From Porphyra umbilicalis (taxonomy: Eukaryota; Rhodophyta; Bangiophyceae; Bangiales; Bangiaceae), in NCBI GenBank assembly GCA_002049455.2, contig KV918783.1:186001-250000 (forward strand): a stretch of 64,000 bases of DNA. The letters run 5' to 3'. Made by a program: the position numbers and the translations under genes. The stretch's first letter is position 1. Every line of letters starts with the position of its first letter. The notes beneath the pieces are model-generated. The model was not told the DNA's origin and ran no database searches. It worked only from the letters and a program-made list of their open reading frames with translations. Positions 1 to 10,154 of the stretch are shown here, one piece after another.

Positions 1-1
1 C

Positions 2-238
2 AACGTCGGCCGCAACAAGTTCTCGTGGGGAGGCGGCACCGTCGACCACAACCCGCACATGCTCATCACGCCGTGGCTGTACAAGGGCCAAGTCGTCGAG
101 TTCCGTATCTCGGGCCGGTCCAACCAAGTCAAGATTGCCTACTTTGGGCTCCACCGCTGCAAGACAACGGGGCGGGGGAGCCCATCGTGTAAAAACTTGA
201 ACAAGATCAAGAGAGCGCCGGTCGCGCGGTGCTGGTGA
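2..238 (+). CDS. C-terminal end of an unrecognised protein (5' end outside window)
   Basis: Open from the first base to a TGA at 236-238, giving about 78 codons. The reading NKFSWGGGTVDHNPHM, then an alternating hydrophobic/polar stretch (LITPWLYKGQVVEFRISG, then NQVKIAYFGLHRC), looks like folded protein rather than repeat translation. The last 25 residues are basic. The other two forward frames read as Arg/Ser/Thr-rich shadow. I do not recognise the family. The run from residue 20 to 55 suggests beta strands. No transposase or polyprotein motif is visible, so this may be the tail of a host gene. Whether the stop is the true end or lies in a retained intron cannot be judged from this fragment. 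Confidence 0.45.
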   Translation, partial: NVGRNKFSWGGGTVDHNPHMLITPWLYKGQVVEFRISGRSNQVKIAYFGLHRCKTTGRGSPSCKNLNKIKRAPVARCW

Positions 239-1533
239 GCGGGGTAGTGCGCCCGGACATACATGTCCCTGCGCGCACAGAGAAAAACAACCTTTTTGTT
301 TTAGCACCTTGTGTTGTCCATGACACCAGCATCAGGCCGCTTTCATGCAGCAGACCAGGAGAGAGACACAAAAGAGCAGTGCAAACGAGCAGAAGATGCA
401 CGACAATCCGACGATGACCAACACGCGCGGATGAATCCCGCGGGTCTCATGCTTTACTCATCCACCATCGCCCTCCCGCCATCATTGGCTACCTGAGTGT
501 GTTGCTGCGAAACGCCTCCGATATTGACCACTCGGTCAAGCGAAGGGCACGCTGTAGAGCGGCCGTTTCCAAACCAAGGCCGTATAGTGGTCGCTCACAG
601 GACAAGACTCACAACTGGTGTCACCAGTAGGGAGGAGCGGTGCCCTACATGCACAAGTGACGCGACCAGCGTGCAAGCGCGTACCGCAGACAAATGCCGA
701 GCCCCACGTTAAGGAGACGAAGCAGAGTTTCTTGCCACACCGTTCCGAACTCGGGAGCTCTGTACGGCCGTATGTCTTTGAGACGCTGCTGTCTTGCCCG
801 CTGCCCGACCTCGCGTCGCCGGTGGCGGGGCGCGACGGCCCCCCCCACAGCACGGCGGCTGCGCCACCCGCGGTGCGCGCCGCCCCCACCCGCGGGCGTG
901 GCGGCGCGGCGCGTGTCACGACGGCCGACGGGCGGGGCGCGCGGCGCCTCGACGGCGGCCGCACGGCGAGCACCCCCGCCGTCAGCGGCGCGTCGTGGCG
1001 CAGCCGTGACGCCCGGCGGCCGACCGCCCGTGCCGGTGGCGCCGGCGAGGCAGGCGTCGGCCGCGACGGGGACGTCAGAGGCGCGCGCGCGCGCGCGTCT
1101 GCCCGCACCGGCCGCGCGCTCGGCGTCGGGCGACAGCGTCTCGGACCGAGTCCCGGCGTCGGCCGCGGCGCCCGCTTGTGGGTAGCCGGGCAGCGCTGCC
1201 GCACGGCGAGCAGTGACGGCGGCCACGCAGGGAGGGGGGGGGGGGGGGTGGCGGCGCTAGAGCCCGCCGCCGCCGCCGCCACAGGCGCCGCCACGGTGGC
1301 AGCCGCCGCCGACGGGGCCGGCGGTGGCGCCCGCGCCGCCGCCGCCGCGGCAGAGACCGTGGCGGGAATGGTAACGACGGGTGGGAGGTTGGCAGCAAGA
1401 TGGTCGCCGGGGAGCGATCGGCGGCCGCTGCCTGCGCGCTAGCGGGGGGGGGGCATAGTTAACCAGGACGGCGGCGGGGGCGGGGACGGGGGGGGGGATG
1501 CACCGACGCGGGCGCTGACACGGTCCGTAGTCT
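239..1533. other. GC-rich stretch without a supportable gene
   Basis: From about 780 to 1500 the sequence is dominated by GCC/GGC triplets, with a G homopolymer near 1230-1248 and others at 1441-1450 and 1488-1497. Overlapping open frames exist on both strands, but all are Ala/Arg/Pro/Gly compositional products without motifs. An additional exon of the adjacent minus-strand UFL1-like gene cannot be excluded, because that gene's C-terminal half is missing. Confidence 0.5.
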
Positions 1534-1539
1534 CAGGGT

Positions 1540-1699
1540 CATTCTACACCAGCCCGAACGCCCCGAACGTCCGAACGCTGAACGGTCATAATGAAATTCC
1601 ATTGGCCAAGCATCCCAGCCGAGGCCACGTCGCCCAATGAGATTTCGATGTAGCCGTTCAGAATTCGAACGTTCGGAGCGTTCGGGCTGGTGTAGAATG
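1540..1699. mobile_element. 160-bp MITE with ~45-bp terminal inverted repeats and a 6-bp target duplication
   Basis: The element begins CATTCTACACCAGCCCGAAC and ends with the reverse complement of that sequence. The arms stay complementary for roughly 45 bp (about 1540-1585 and 1655-1699), with scattered mismatches. CAGGGT flanks it on both sides, at 1534-1539 and 1700-1705. There is no coding capacity. A 6-bp duplication does not match the usual hAT (8 bp), Tc1/mariner (TA) or PIF/Harbinger (3 bp) pattern, so I leave the superfamily open. Confidence 0.75.
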
Positions 1700-2608
1700 C
1701 AGGGTTGCGTTGGTTTGGTGAACCATCAGATGGTTCAATAAGTCGTGAATAATTCAACGTTTGAACCAAACCAAACGTAAACGGACTTATTGAACTGATG
1801 GATCCTGAGTCTCCACCGAATTTGGATTTTCTCGCCGCCGTCACGCGTACACCTCGCACAAGTCCCCCCCCAACGCCCGCGGCGGCACCCCCCCCCCCTC
1901 TGGCAGCTCTGCCAACGCCACATACCCCGCCACCGCGTATGCCGCGGCGGTGGCCGCGACGCGCGCCGCCGTCCACGCGAATGGCACCCACACCCCCCCC
2001 CCCCAAGGCGCCCCTCCCCCCGCTCCGCCGCCGCCGCCGCGGCGGCGGTTACCGTCCGCGGCGGCACACGCACGGCAGCCGCCACCGCGCGCAGACCCGT
2101 CGGTGTGGCAACGCCGCGCAGGGCGCCGCGGGCGGCGGCGGCGTGCCGCCCCGCCCGGGCGCCGCTCGTCAAGACGCCGCCGGCGAGGCGGTAAGTGCCT
2201 CCCGCGCCGCCGAGGCGCCCCCCGCCCGCCGCCAGCGCCACGGTGAGCGCGTCGTCGAGGGCGGCGGCGGGCACATTGGCGGCGGCGGGGAGCGACGCGA
2301 CGGTTGCCTCGCCGTCGGCGGCGCCGTCGACGGCCGTCGCCGCGTCGGCGACCGCGTCGGCCATGGCGGCGGCGGACAACACGTCTCCCCCGCAACCGGG
2401 GAGGCGGGTTCCCCGCGACGCTGCGTGGGCGGCGGGCACCGCTGCCGCAACCGCGCCCGCGTCAACGCCGACGGCCGCCGCGAGGTCCGCCACGCCCGCC
2501 CGGCGGGCGGCAGTGGCCGCCGCCGCCACGGCAGCCGCGACGCCGTCGGGCGTGTGGAGCGCGTCGCGGGCAATGGTGGGCGTTAGCCGGGGGAGGCGCC
2601 CGGTGGTG

Positions 2609-5124
2609 AGGTAGGAATCGGGCATCCTTGTTTTCGCAGAAGATCCGCGAATATGAGCTGCGAAAATCAGCACCGCACCGGGGGGGGGGGGGGGGGGGGG
2701 TGCCTACGGCGCGCTGCGCGCGCCAGATGCAGATCAAGCTCTCGAGAGCTTCGTAGATCGTGTAGTTGCCTTCAGACCATTTTCTTGTCGACCCAATCTA
2801 TCCCATGTCATTAACGACAGCACTCCTATTCCTGTTCCTGCCCCATAATTAAGAATACTCATCCCCCAGCCCAGCAGCCCCGTGCCGCCACCCCCGCTGC
2901 CGCTCGCCGCCCCCACTGCCGACCGCCGCCTCTACCGGCCGCCGCCGCCTCAGCTGCCGCCCGCCTCCCGTGTCGCTAGCGCCCACCCCCCGCTACCGGG
3001 CGCCAACCCCGCCGCTGGCGATCGCTGCTGCGGCCGGCCGCCTCCACCGCTTCTGGCCGCACCCTCTCCGTTTGCTGCACCGCCGCTGCTGGCCGCCGCC
3101 GTCGCCGGCCGCCGCTGCCGCCGCCATCCGCAGCCGCCGGCCGCCGCCGCCGCCGCCGTCCGCAGCCGCCGCTGCTTGTCACTGCCACCGCGGCCGGCAG
3201 CTGCCGCCGCCGCCGGCAGCCGCCGCCACTGCCAGCGACTGCTGCTGCTGCCGACCGCAGCATTCGGCCGTTGTCGCGAACGCCTCTACAAAAACTGTTG
3301 TGGATGGGGTGGGGAGGTGGGGCACTGGGTGTCTCTGAATAATGCGAGCATCCGCAGAGCTGCAGTGCCAGGCATGGTAACGGGGTGGTGAGGACAGACA
3401 AGAAGTTTTTGTTGGGAGTGCAGAAAACATGATGAAGAAATCGTCTGCGAGCTTAGCCAGTAATACCATGGTTCTCAGGGCCCTCAAGAGCCCCGGACAC
3501 ATCTGGGAAAAGGTACAATGTCGATGTGACATCATGTGCCGTATGCACCATCGTTCTCGATTGGTCCACCCATCGTTCCGGATTGGTCCATCAGGGGCCT
3601 CAGATCGGTAGGGGCGAGGGGTGCGCAAGATACACATGCATGAGAACGAGAAACGCGGTTTTTATTCTTGGTCGTTTCTGGGTATATCGACTGCGCTATG
3701 AAGCGTGGTATAGGTGGCTAAGCGCACAAACAACTGCATCATGTTCAATTTTACCTCTCAACATGACAGAAACAAACAACCTATGCCCAACCTTCCCTGG
3801 CCCACGACCTGCTGCCAAGCCTCTGAAGTCAGTCAGTAAAGCCCCCAGATCCATCAGCTAACATGCAAAGCAGAAGAGAAAAGCAACACAGCTAGAAGCC
3901 TGCAATGGCAGGGGGCCGCAGCAAACGGCTGGGGTGGCGGCCGGAAGCGGGAGCGGCAGCCAGTAGTGGCCGGCAGCGGGGTCGATGGCCAGCGACAGGA
4001 GCGGAGGACGGTGGTGGGGACGGTGGCCAGCAGCGGGGGCGGCGACGGGCGGCAGGGGCGGCGGGCAACAGCAGGGGCGGCGGGCGACAGCGGGGGCGAT
4101 GGGCGGCAGCGGGGGCGACGTCCGGCGGCGGTGTCGACGGCCGGCCGTGCGAGCGGCGGGCGGCAGCAGAAGCGGGAGCCGGCAGCGGCGGCAGCGGGGG
4201 CGACGTCCGGCGGCGGTGTCGAGGGCCGGCCGCGCGAGCGGCGGGCGGCAGCAGAAGCGGGAGCCGGCAGCGGCGGCGGCGGCGGGCTGCGTGGGCGACG
4301 GGCGGTAGCAGAAGTGGGAGCCGGCCGCAACGGCGGCAGCGGGCGGTAGGAGGAACGGGCGGCAGTGGGGGCGGCGGGAAGCGGCTGGAGCGGGTGGCCG
4401 GTGGTGGGGGCGGCGGGCGGCAGCCGGGTCGGCGGGCGGCACAGGGGGCGGCAGCGAGCAGCAGGAGCGGCGGAGGGCAGCGGGGGCGGCGGCCAGCAGC
4501 GGGGGCGGCGGCCGGCAGCGGGGGCGGCGGCCAGCAGCGGGGGCAGCGGCCAGCAGCGGGGGCAGCGGCCAGCAGCGGGGGCAGCGGCCAGCAGCGGGGG
4601 CAGCGGCCAGCAGCGGGGGCAGCGGCCAGCAGCGGGGGCAGCGGCCAGCAGCGGGGGCAGCGGTCAGTAGCGGGGGCAGCGGCCAGCAGCGGGGGCAGCG
4701 GCCAGCAGCGGGGGCGACGGAGAGCGGCAGGAGCCGCGGGCGGCGGCGGGGGCGGCGGCCGGCACCAGGGCCCCTAGGGGCGGCGGCGGGCAGCGGGGGT
4801 ACCCCCGCCACCCGGGTGGCGGCACGGGGGCTGCTGGGCTGGGGGAGCATTCTTAATTGAGGGGTAAGAACAGGAGTAGGAGTGCTGCCATTAAAAACAT
4901 GGGATAGAATGGGTCGACAAGAAAATGGTCTGACGGCAACTACACTGACCCGAAGCTCTCGAGAGTGTGGCATGGAGGTCTGGCGCGCGGCGCGCTGGCG
5001 GCAATCGGTTGCGGCCAGGAGGGCTCAATCGCCAGGCCGTATTGCGATCTCATTGGTGGACTCATTTTCGCTGGTCACTTTCGCAGGTCTAGCTGCGAAA
5101 ACACCGGCACCCGTTTCCTTCACG
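2609..5124. mobile_element. 2.5-kb foldback-type TIR element inserted in the UFL1-like gene (MULE-sized 9-bp TSD)
   Basis: CCGGTGGTG occurs directly at both borders, at 2600-2608 and 5125-5133. The ends are inverted: AGGAATCGGGCATCC...TGTTTTCGCAG on the left, and on the opposite strand at the right AGGAAACGGGTGCC...TGTTTTCGCAG. The arms stay complementary for about 280 bp (to roughly 2890 and 4808), through CTCTCGAGAGCTTCG and ACCATTTTCTTGTCGACCCA. They then pass into GC-rich repeats on both sides (GCTGCCGCC-type at 2890-3260, its complement type at 3900-4790). The core at 3290-3870 has no recognisable transposase. A 9-bp duplication is typical of Mutator-like elements. Long arms containing tandem repeats resemble foldback elements. 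It is probably non-autonomous. Confidence 0.75.
4478..4721. repeat. 19-bp GC-rich tandem repeat (about 12 units)
   Basis: The unit GCGGCCAGCAGCGGGGGCA repeats head to tail, nearly perfectly from 4531 to 4718 and with CGG/CAG variants before that. Because 19 is not a multiple of 3, every frame encodes the same 19-residue pattern, which explains the long repetitive open frames on both strands here. It lies in the right arm of the 2.5-kb TIR element. Confidence 0.85.
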
Positions 5125-5239
5125 CCGGTGGTGGTCAGGTGCGCGAGGAGGGACAGGGCGGTCGCTGTGGAGATGCGGGGGCGGTCCCCGGTAGAGGTCG
5201 AGGGGGGGCCAGTGGGACCCGCGCCCGCCTGGGATGAGG

Positions 5240-5292
5240 GGACAGGGGGGGCAGGGGGGGCAGGGGGGGCAGGGGGGGCAGGGGGGGGGGCT
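5240..5292. repeat. G-rich minisatellite (GGGGGGCAG-type, 9-10 bp)
   Basis: Five or so units of G6-7CAG end in a run of ten or more G. On the minus strand it encodes a PPAP-repeat loop near the N-terminus of the UFL1-like product. Four closely spaced G runs make it a candidate G-quadruplex site. Confidence 0.75.
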
Positions 5293-5339
5293 TGAGCAGC
5301 TTCGAGCGCCGCCCGCAGGGCAGCGACCGAGGCGTCCAT

Positions 5340-6056
5340 GCCGGCATCGGGCGGCCACGCGGCACCGCCACGGTGCTTAGAGCGTCTCCACCAATCGTCA
5401 CGGCCGGCAGAATCCCCATCCGTCCCCATCCAAAGCCTATCCCTATCCAAAACTCTGATGGATGGGCGTTATTGACGTCTGTGAGCGCCCCCCGATTCCC
5501 CATCCAAAGAGTTACTGGGATGGGCTTCCTCGACCGAGGCCAGTCAAGAGTCACCACACTTTTGTGCAGCACAGCCGTTTCTTTCCGGCCCTCGTCACGT
5601 CCGAGGAAAAATCACGCCATCTCAATGGGCCAGCATCATTTCTACTCTTGTGGCGGGCCCTTGCGAACTGTAGCCCCCGTACTGCTCCCATCTGGTCCGT
5701 CTGCTCAGCGACGTCCGCGGCACGAGGTCGACCCTTGCTTTCCTGCGATACAACTCCCATATTTCTCAGTACTTGACATTCAAATATTGTAGATTGTGTC
5801 AACCCCGTCGACGTCACGACCAGACCGACGGTCGTTTTGTTCACGCCGACAGACAGCAACAGAAGATGACTTGGCCTGGAAAATTGCAATGAGTCAGTGA
5901 CATCGCGAAACGCCGTGCTTCACGCTGCGCTCCGCTATTCGCCTTGAGAGTGCAAAAAATCCGTCACTTGCACAGTGCGTTGTGAGACTCCGATACTCGC
6001 CCGGCTCCCGCGAGGACGCCCGCTCATGCAACGCGGCCGTGGATTCACAAACGCTG
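5340..6056. other. Intergenic stretch with short dispersed repeats
   Basis: No supportable gene. The block around 5385-5480 contains ATCGTCACGGC, CAGAATCCCCATCC and AACTCTGATGGATGGGC. The first two recur in inverted orientation near 6925-6955 and the last recurs directly near 6826-6842. This suggests remnants of a repeat family whose borders I cannot fix. Confidence 0.4.
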
Positions 6057-6058
6057 TA

Positions 6059-6457
6059 TTGCTGATATCCGAATTTTGTCCTGGGGGACTGAGACAGAGA
6101 CTGACTGTGAATAAGAGCACTCTATTGGTCTAAAACGACAGTAAGAAGGCAACGAAGCCAATAGAAAGCCCGCATTCGGTGCCAGGACCATGCATCCAGC
6201 AGAACTCACTGTTTGTTGCCGCTTGATCCGATTTTCTTGGCACGGAGAAAGCTGCCCACGCGAGATCTTGAGATTTTCTACTGTCTCCTTGCCAGAAGTG
6301 CAGAAAAATGGAGGAGCTGATGTCGATTTCCAGGCTGGATGGGCACATGTAAGCAATCAGGAGCACCAAGTCAGTCCCAGGGGCGCATCTGATTGGTGGA
6401 GAGAGTCGGTCCGCAAGTCACTCTCTGTCCACCAGGACAAAATTCGGGGATCAGCAA
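6059..6457. mobile_element. 399-bp Tc1/mariner-type MITE, copy 1 (TA target duplication)
   Basis: It starts TTGCTGATATCCGAATTTTG and ends with the near-complement CAAAATTCGGGGATCAGCAA. TA flanks both sides (6057-6058, 6458-6459). An apparently same-length copy in inverted orientation lies at 47064-47462, and the interiors are collinear with scattered substitutions. There is no coding capacity. TA duplications indicate mobilisation by a Tc1/mariner-superfamily transposase. Confidence 0.85.
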
Positions 6458-6459
6458 TA

Positions 6460-8660
6460 GCTCTGCTGCCGCCGCGACTTCACCTCGTCGGATTCAGAGT
6501 CAGTGGTGAGGACGGCCGGCTGCAACCGAGGCCCGTGCAATTGACATGCTTTGGAACGGAATACTTATACTTCCTGCAGACCAATTTGATCGGCCCAAAC
6601 TGCTGCGCGGTGTGGCCAAACCACGTGCGACTGGTAGCCAATGACATGGCCTTGTGGTTTCACATCGGGTTTCTGAATACGAAACGGCCGAGCCTGCCGA
6701 GGATCACACGGTGTCTGTCGAGCGGGCCACCTCGACACGAAGGACTCCCGGGAGCAACTGGGGACCACGCCATCGGCTGGAAACGCCCATTCGAAGCCCA
6801 TCCAAAGCCCAGCGGTATCCCATCGAAAACTCTGATGGATGGGCTTAGATGAGCAGGAGAAGCCTATCCGTCAACAACCAAAGAGTGACGAGACAACATC
6901 CAAGGACCATCTAAAACCCGTTTGGATGGGGATTCTGCCAGCCGTGACGATGGCTCCAACCGTCCAAACAGCCAAACGTGGCACCGTTTGGCCGTTTGGA
7001 CGGTTGGAGCACTGGTGGCTGGGATCCGCTCCAAAACTAGGGTGTGAAGGGGCTGTGACGGCCCATAAATAGACCGGTTCACATTTTCGAATCCCTTAAT
7101 TCATCTCGTGGTGGCCTCGCGGGATCGCCCTTCTTTTGGAGCTTGAACGGCAGCGCCACTCCAAACAGGCCTGTTTGGAGACGCCCCGAGTCGTTTGGCC
7201 AACCCCTGGTTCCCTGTTCGGACCACGAAACCCAATAAAAAGCGTAACTCGTGGCTTGCAGACAGTTGCGAGACGATCTGGCAGTCATGGAGATTCTCTG
7301 TAGTGCATCTGTGGGAATACTGGCGTGCCACAAAAGAGGCCCACCGCCAGAGACGTCGAGACGAGCCCAAGTTTGAGACGTGATCTGCTTAGTTTTGGAT
7401 CTGCGTTCGGAGAGCCAGTGACAGCACCACACGTTGTGCACACGTGGCCGTTGGGTTGGACGGTTGGCTCCATTGGTGGAGATGCTCTTACGCAAGGCGC
7501 CCTTCAGTCGGGCCGAGGGTGAGACAGACCAAAATGTGGGGAAGAAAACAACAAAGAGGGCCACTGGTACGTAGTGGAGATGAACGTGGCGGAGAGGAAG
7601 GCAACGGTGCGGGTGGGGATGGGGGCGGACGAAGGTTGGGGAGGGTAGAGTCAAAGAGGGTGCATGCGGCCGCAGCGGCTGCAAAAGCGGCAGCCCGTCT
7701 GGCGCATGAGAAAGCCACCCGGCGTGCACACAGGAGTTCAAGAATCGGATGAGAATATCCGATCCAATCTCTCGGCCTCAAGCTCTGATCGTCTGGCAAC
7801 CGCAATAAAAATATAGAACTTGCAGCACTGTACTTGATTTCATATAGCTGACAAGATCTTGCCCCAGAGCCAACACAAGCTCTGGTGTGAATCTTTGCAC
7901 CCCGGCGCGGGATGACCTGTACCTGTCGAGATCCCACCCTCGCGTCAATCGCTGGCCACTGATTTGGATGGACCAATTGCATTCGAGATTCGGCGTTGTG
8001 CCACGCCGAAACGGAGGGGAGATTGCATATTGCGCCCCGAGTGTGTGGCTGTGTGTGATTGCACTGGCGGGCCGTTACCCGTCGGTGGCTTGTGTGCATC
8101 TGGCACCCCTGAGAGCGGGGGTTGCCTGGGTGGCTTGTTTGGCCGAGTTGGCCCGCGTGCGTGCGCGTGTGCGGGCATATGAGGGCACCCCGCACCGGCT
8201 AGCGGGGGGGTGACTGGCCCGGCAGCCAAGACACCGAGTGCCGCCGCACCCCAAGCAGGGGAGCGTCGGTGGGTCGGTGCACGGGTGGGCAAACACTGCG
8301 TTTTTCGCCCTTTCTCGCCGGTTTTCCCACAATCGCGATTTACGTTGGCGAGCACGACGCGAAGGTCTGGCGCGCGTGCGCGCGTGCACGCGTCGTCGAG
8401 CGGGTTAACGTCGCCCGAGTATACGCCGATGCCGGTGTCGCGCGGTGCGAGTCCACGGAGCGTGTTGAGCGAAGCGTTGCCATCGGTAAGACGGGGTGCT
8501 TGAATACGCTGACGGGTCCGCGCGAGGCCTTGGCCTATCTTTCGCTGTCTGGCGCGCACTCTGACCTTTCCCCCGGACTCTGGAGGTCCTTGTGGCCGTA
8601 CTGGAGGGGCAGTTTCGTCTGCTCCACCCGGGGGGAGGTCTAAACCGTTGAAACCGCAGG
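6460..8660. other. Intergenic region; no supportable gene
   Basis: Open frames here are short and lack motifs. The region holds a 25-bp-arm hairpin at 6953-7010, related fragments (GGACGGTTGG, GGTGGAGATGCTC) near 7460-7490, and GC-rich sequence after 8180. I see no LTR for the retroelement that begins downstream, although its 5' end must lie somewhere here. Confidence 0.45.
6953..7010. repeat. Hairpin: 25-bp inverted repeat
   Basis: GCTCCAACCGTCCAAACAGC... at 6953-6977 is complementary to 6986-7010 with one mismatch in 25 and an 8-nt loop. It is probably the inner end or relic of a small inverted-repeat element. Confidence 0.75.
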
Positions 8661-8880
8661 GGGATTAGGCCTCGGTCTGGTACGTGTGGACTTTCGCTGT
8701 GACGGCCGGTTCGTGGCGTGCCGAGTCGGCGCCGCTTACTCTGTCGATTCTCTTCATCCCGATCAACCTGTTCATCCCGCTGATCCAGTTCATCCCGTCC
8801 AACCTGTCGGTCGTGCCATCGAGTCCGACACACCCTGCAAGATCTTCAAGACCTGCGCGAAGCAACCTGTCGGATGCACG

Positions 8881-10029
8881 ATGGCGCCGCCGCCGAGCAT
8901 TGAGTCGGACCCCATCTTCCTCCACGCCATGGACCAAGACCATCTCACGAAACTGCAATCTGACTTTATCCTGAGCATTCGTGCTGTTGAGGGCGACGAC
9001 GGCGGCGAGCTGCGCGAGGGCGAGGAGCTGCGGAATAAGATCGTCGACATGTACACGCCGTCGATGCTCTTCTGCCCAGAGCTGTTGCGGCACCCGGCGC
9101 TACACCAGTCGTTGTTGACGCTTCTGCTCAAGCGGGAGGTCCGTATGCCAATCGATGCCACCCAACGGAGCGTCATCAATCTTGCGCAGGGGCTGTACGT
9201 CGACTCCGGTGCCACTTCGATTGCCGTACGTTTCGTGCACGACTACGAGCGGTCATTTGCGCTCAGTTATGGGGACGTGCCGGTGCCTACGTCTTCGGGC
9301 AGCGGCGGGCGCAGCCGTGGTCGCGGCCGCTCGCCAAAGCGCTCCGCTCCAGCCTCAGAGGGTGGTAGCCAACACGGCGGCGGTGACACCAACAAGGACG
9401 ATGTACGCGCGAGCCGTGGCCACGACAGTCATGCTGCAGGTGACGGAGGCGCCGGCGAGCACGACTTCGGCATCGCCGCGAACGATGGTGACAGGAACAG
9501 CCATGTGGCGGCCAAGGCAGCGCGCGACGTGTCCGTTCGATTCAAGGACGAACGCGCCAAGTTTGGCGGTACCACAGACCAGTGGTGGCCGGACTTTGTC
9601 TCGACATACAACCTGGTCTGTCGCGACTTCGCGCTCTCCCCCCGATTGAAGCTGCAATTCCTGCACATCCTGCTCACTGGCGCGGCGAAGATGTTCTTGT
9701 TGGACAAGGTTTCGCCTGTCGCCAGCACCTATGAGGACGCAATCGACCATGTGCACCGAGAATACCACCCCGTCGTCCAGCAAGAACAGATTACCAACGA
9801 TCTTGGGAACCTACGGGTGAGCTACCTTGTTGGCAAAGGCATGACCGTGGACTTGGCGCTCGTGGAGGTCTACAAGCGGGTGTTAAGCAGATCCAGGATG
9901 GTCCCAGCCGCGTACCAGGGAGAGGAGCACCCCGTCGCCTTCTTGCGCGGCGCAGTCATCGGGTACACATGGGCCGCGGAGCCTTTGAGCCGCATCGCCA
10001 CTCACAACTTGTCCTTCCAACAGCTTTAA
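8881..10029 (+). CDS. gag: Gag-like protein of element A (truncated by a nonsense codon)
   Basis: An ATG at 8881 opens a 382-codon frame, which is also open upstream to about 8686. The middle is Ser/Arg/Gly-rich and low complexity. The C-terminal third (RFKDERAKFGGTTDQWWPDF, then FALSPRLKLQFLHILL and a helical stretch to HNLSFQQL) has the all-helical look of a retrotransposon capsid. The TAA at 10027-10029 looks secondary, because the same frame continues in coding style (AELSSSLSLSRESANAIARD) to about 10150. A frameshift there leads to the zinc knuckle CFNCDDPKHEIKNC (CX2CX4HX4C) at 10240-10290. This capsid does not resemble the B/C Gag, although the following pol does. Function in particle assembly is inferred from position and the knuckle. 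Confidence 0.55.
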   Translation: MAPPPSIESDPIFLHAMDQDHLTKLQSDFILSIRAVEGDDGGELREGEELRNKIVDMYTPSMLFCPELLRHPALHQSLLTLLLKREVRMPIDATQRSVINLAQGLYVDSGATSIAVRFVHDYERSFALSYGDVPVPTSSGSGGRSRGRGRSPKRSAPASEGGSQHGGGDTNKDDVRASRGHDSHAAGDGGAGEHDFGIAANDGDRNSHVAAKAARDVSVRFKDERAKFGGTTDQWWPDFVSTYNLVCRDFALSPRLKLQFLHILLTGAAKMFLLDKVSPVASTYEDAIDHVHREYHPVVQQEQITNDLGNLRVSYLVGKGMTVDLALVEVYKRVLSRSRMVPAAYQGEEHPVAFLRGAVIGYTWAAEPLSRIATHNLSFQQL

Positions 10030-10154
10030 GCGGAGCTGTCGTCGTCGTTGTCGCTTAGCCGGGAGAGTGCGAATGCCATTGCCCGCGATCGCATTTTATC
10101 TGGGTGCGGGTCGGTGGCTGATGACACGGCGGACATCATGTTTCACGGTACTCG

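Larger units (their letters stand above)
1841..5339 (-). pseudogene. UFL1: UFL1-like gene (E3 UFM1-protein ligase 1), split by a transposon
   Basis: UFL1 transfers the ubiquitin-like modifier UFM1 at the ER membrane. Two minus-strand blocks, 5339-5125 and 2608-1841, join in frame if the 2.5-kb insert and one copy of its 9-bp target duplication are removed. Block 1 begins MDASVAALRAALEAAQ, matching the short N-terminal helix ending in AQ of UFL1, and continues to LLAHLTTTG. Block 2 gives RLPRLTP, HTPDGVAAAV, AGVADLAAAVGVDAGAV, GVLTSGARAGRHAAAARGAL and then WVPFAWTAARVAA. These follow the order of the family's N-terminal repeats and its WVP motif. One frame change falls at a C homopolymer near 1991-2004. 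The proline-rich loop is encoded by a G-rich minisatellite at 5240-5292. The C-terminal half is not seen; GAG/GTGTAC near 1849 could be a splice donor. Assignment rests on remembered family pattern, with strong Ala bias. Confidence 0.6.

Noticed and set aside
618..1442. Overlapping 190-270-codon frames on both strands near 0.6-1.4 kb
   Set aside because: Driven by GCC/GGC composition. No family motif, and a G homopolymer passes through the frames.
4478..4721. CRISPR-like regularly spaced repeats
   Set aside because: Units abut without unique spacers, and the context is eukaryotic transposon DNA.
3905..4777. Gly/Arg-rich 290-codon frame at 3.9-4.8 kb, and its minus-strand counterpart
   Set aside because: Both arise from 19-bp and related GC repeats in the arm of the TIR element; every frame gives a similar repetitive product.
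5385..6955. A 1.6-kb element bounded by ATCGTCACGGC...CAGAATCCCCATCC in inverted orientation
   Set aside because: The inverted part is only about 30 bp, another shared motif is in direct orientation, and no target duplication was found, so borders are not defensible.
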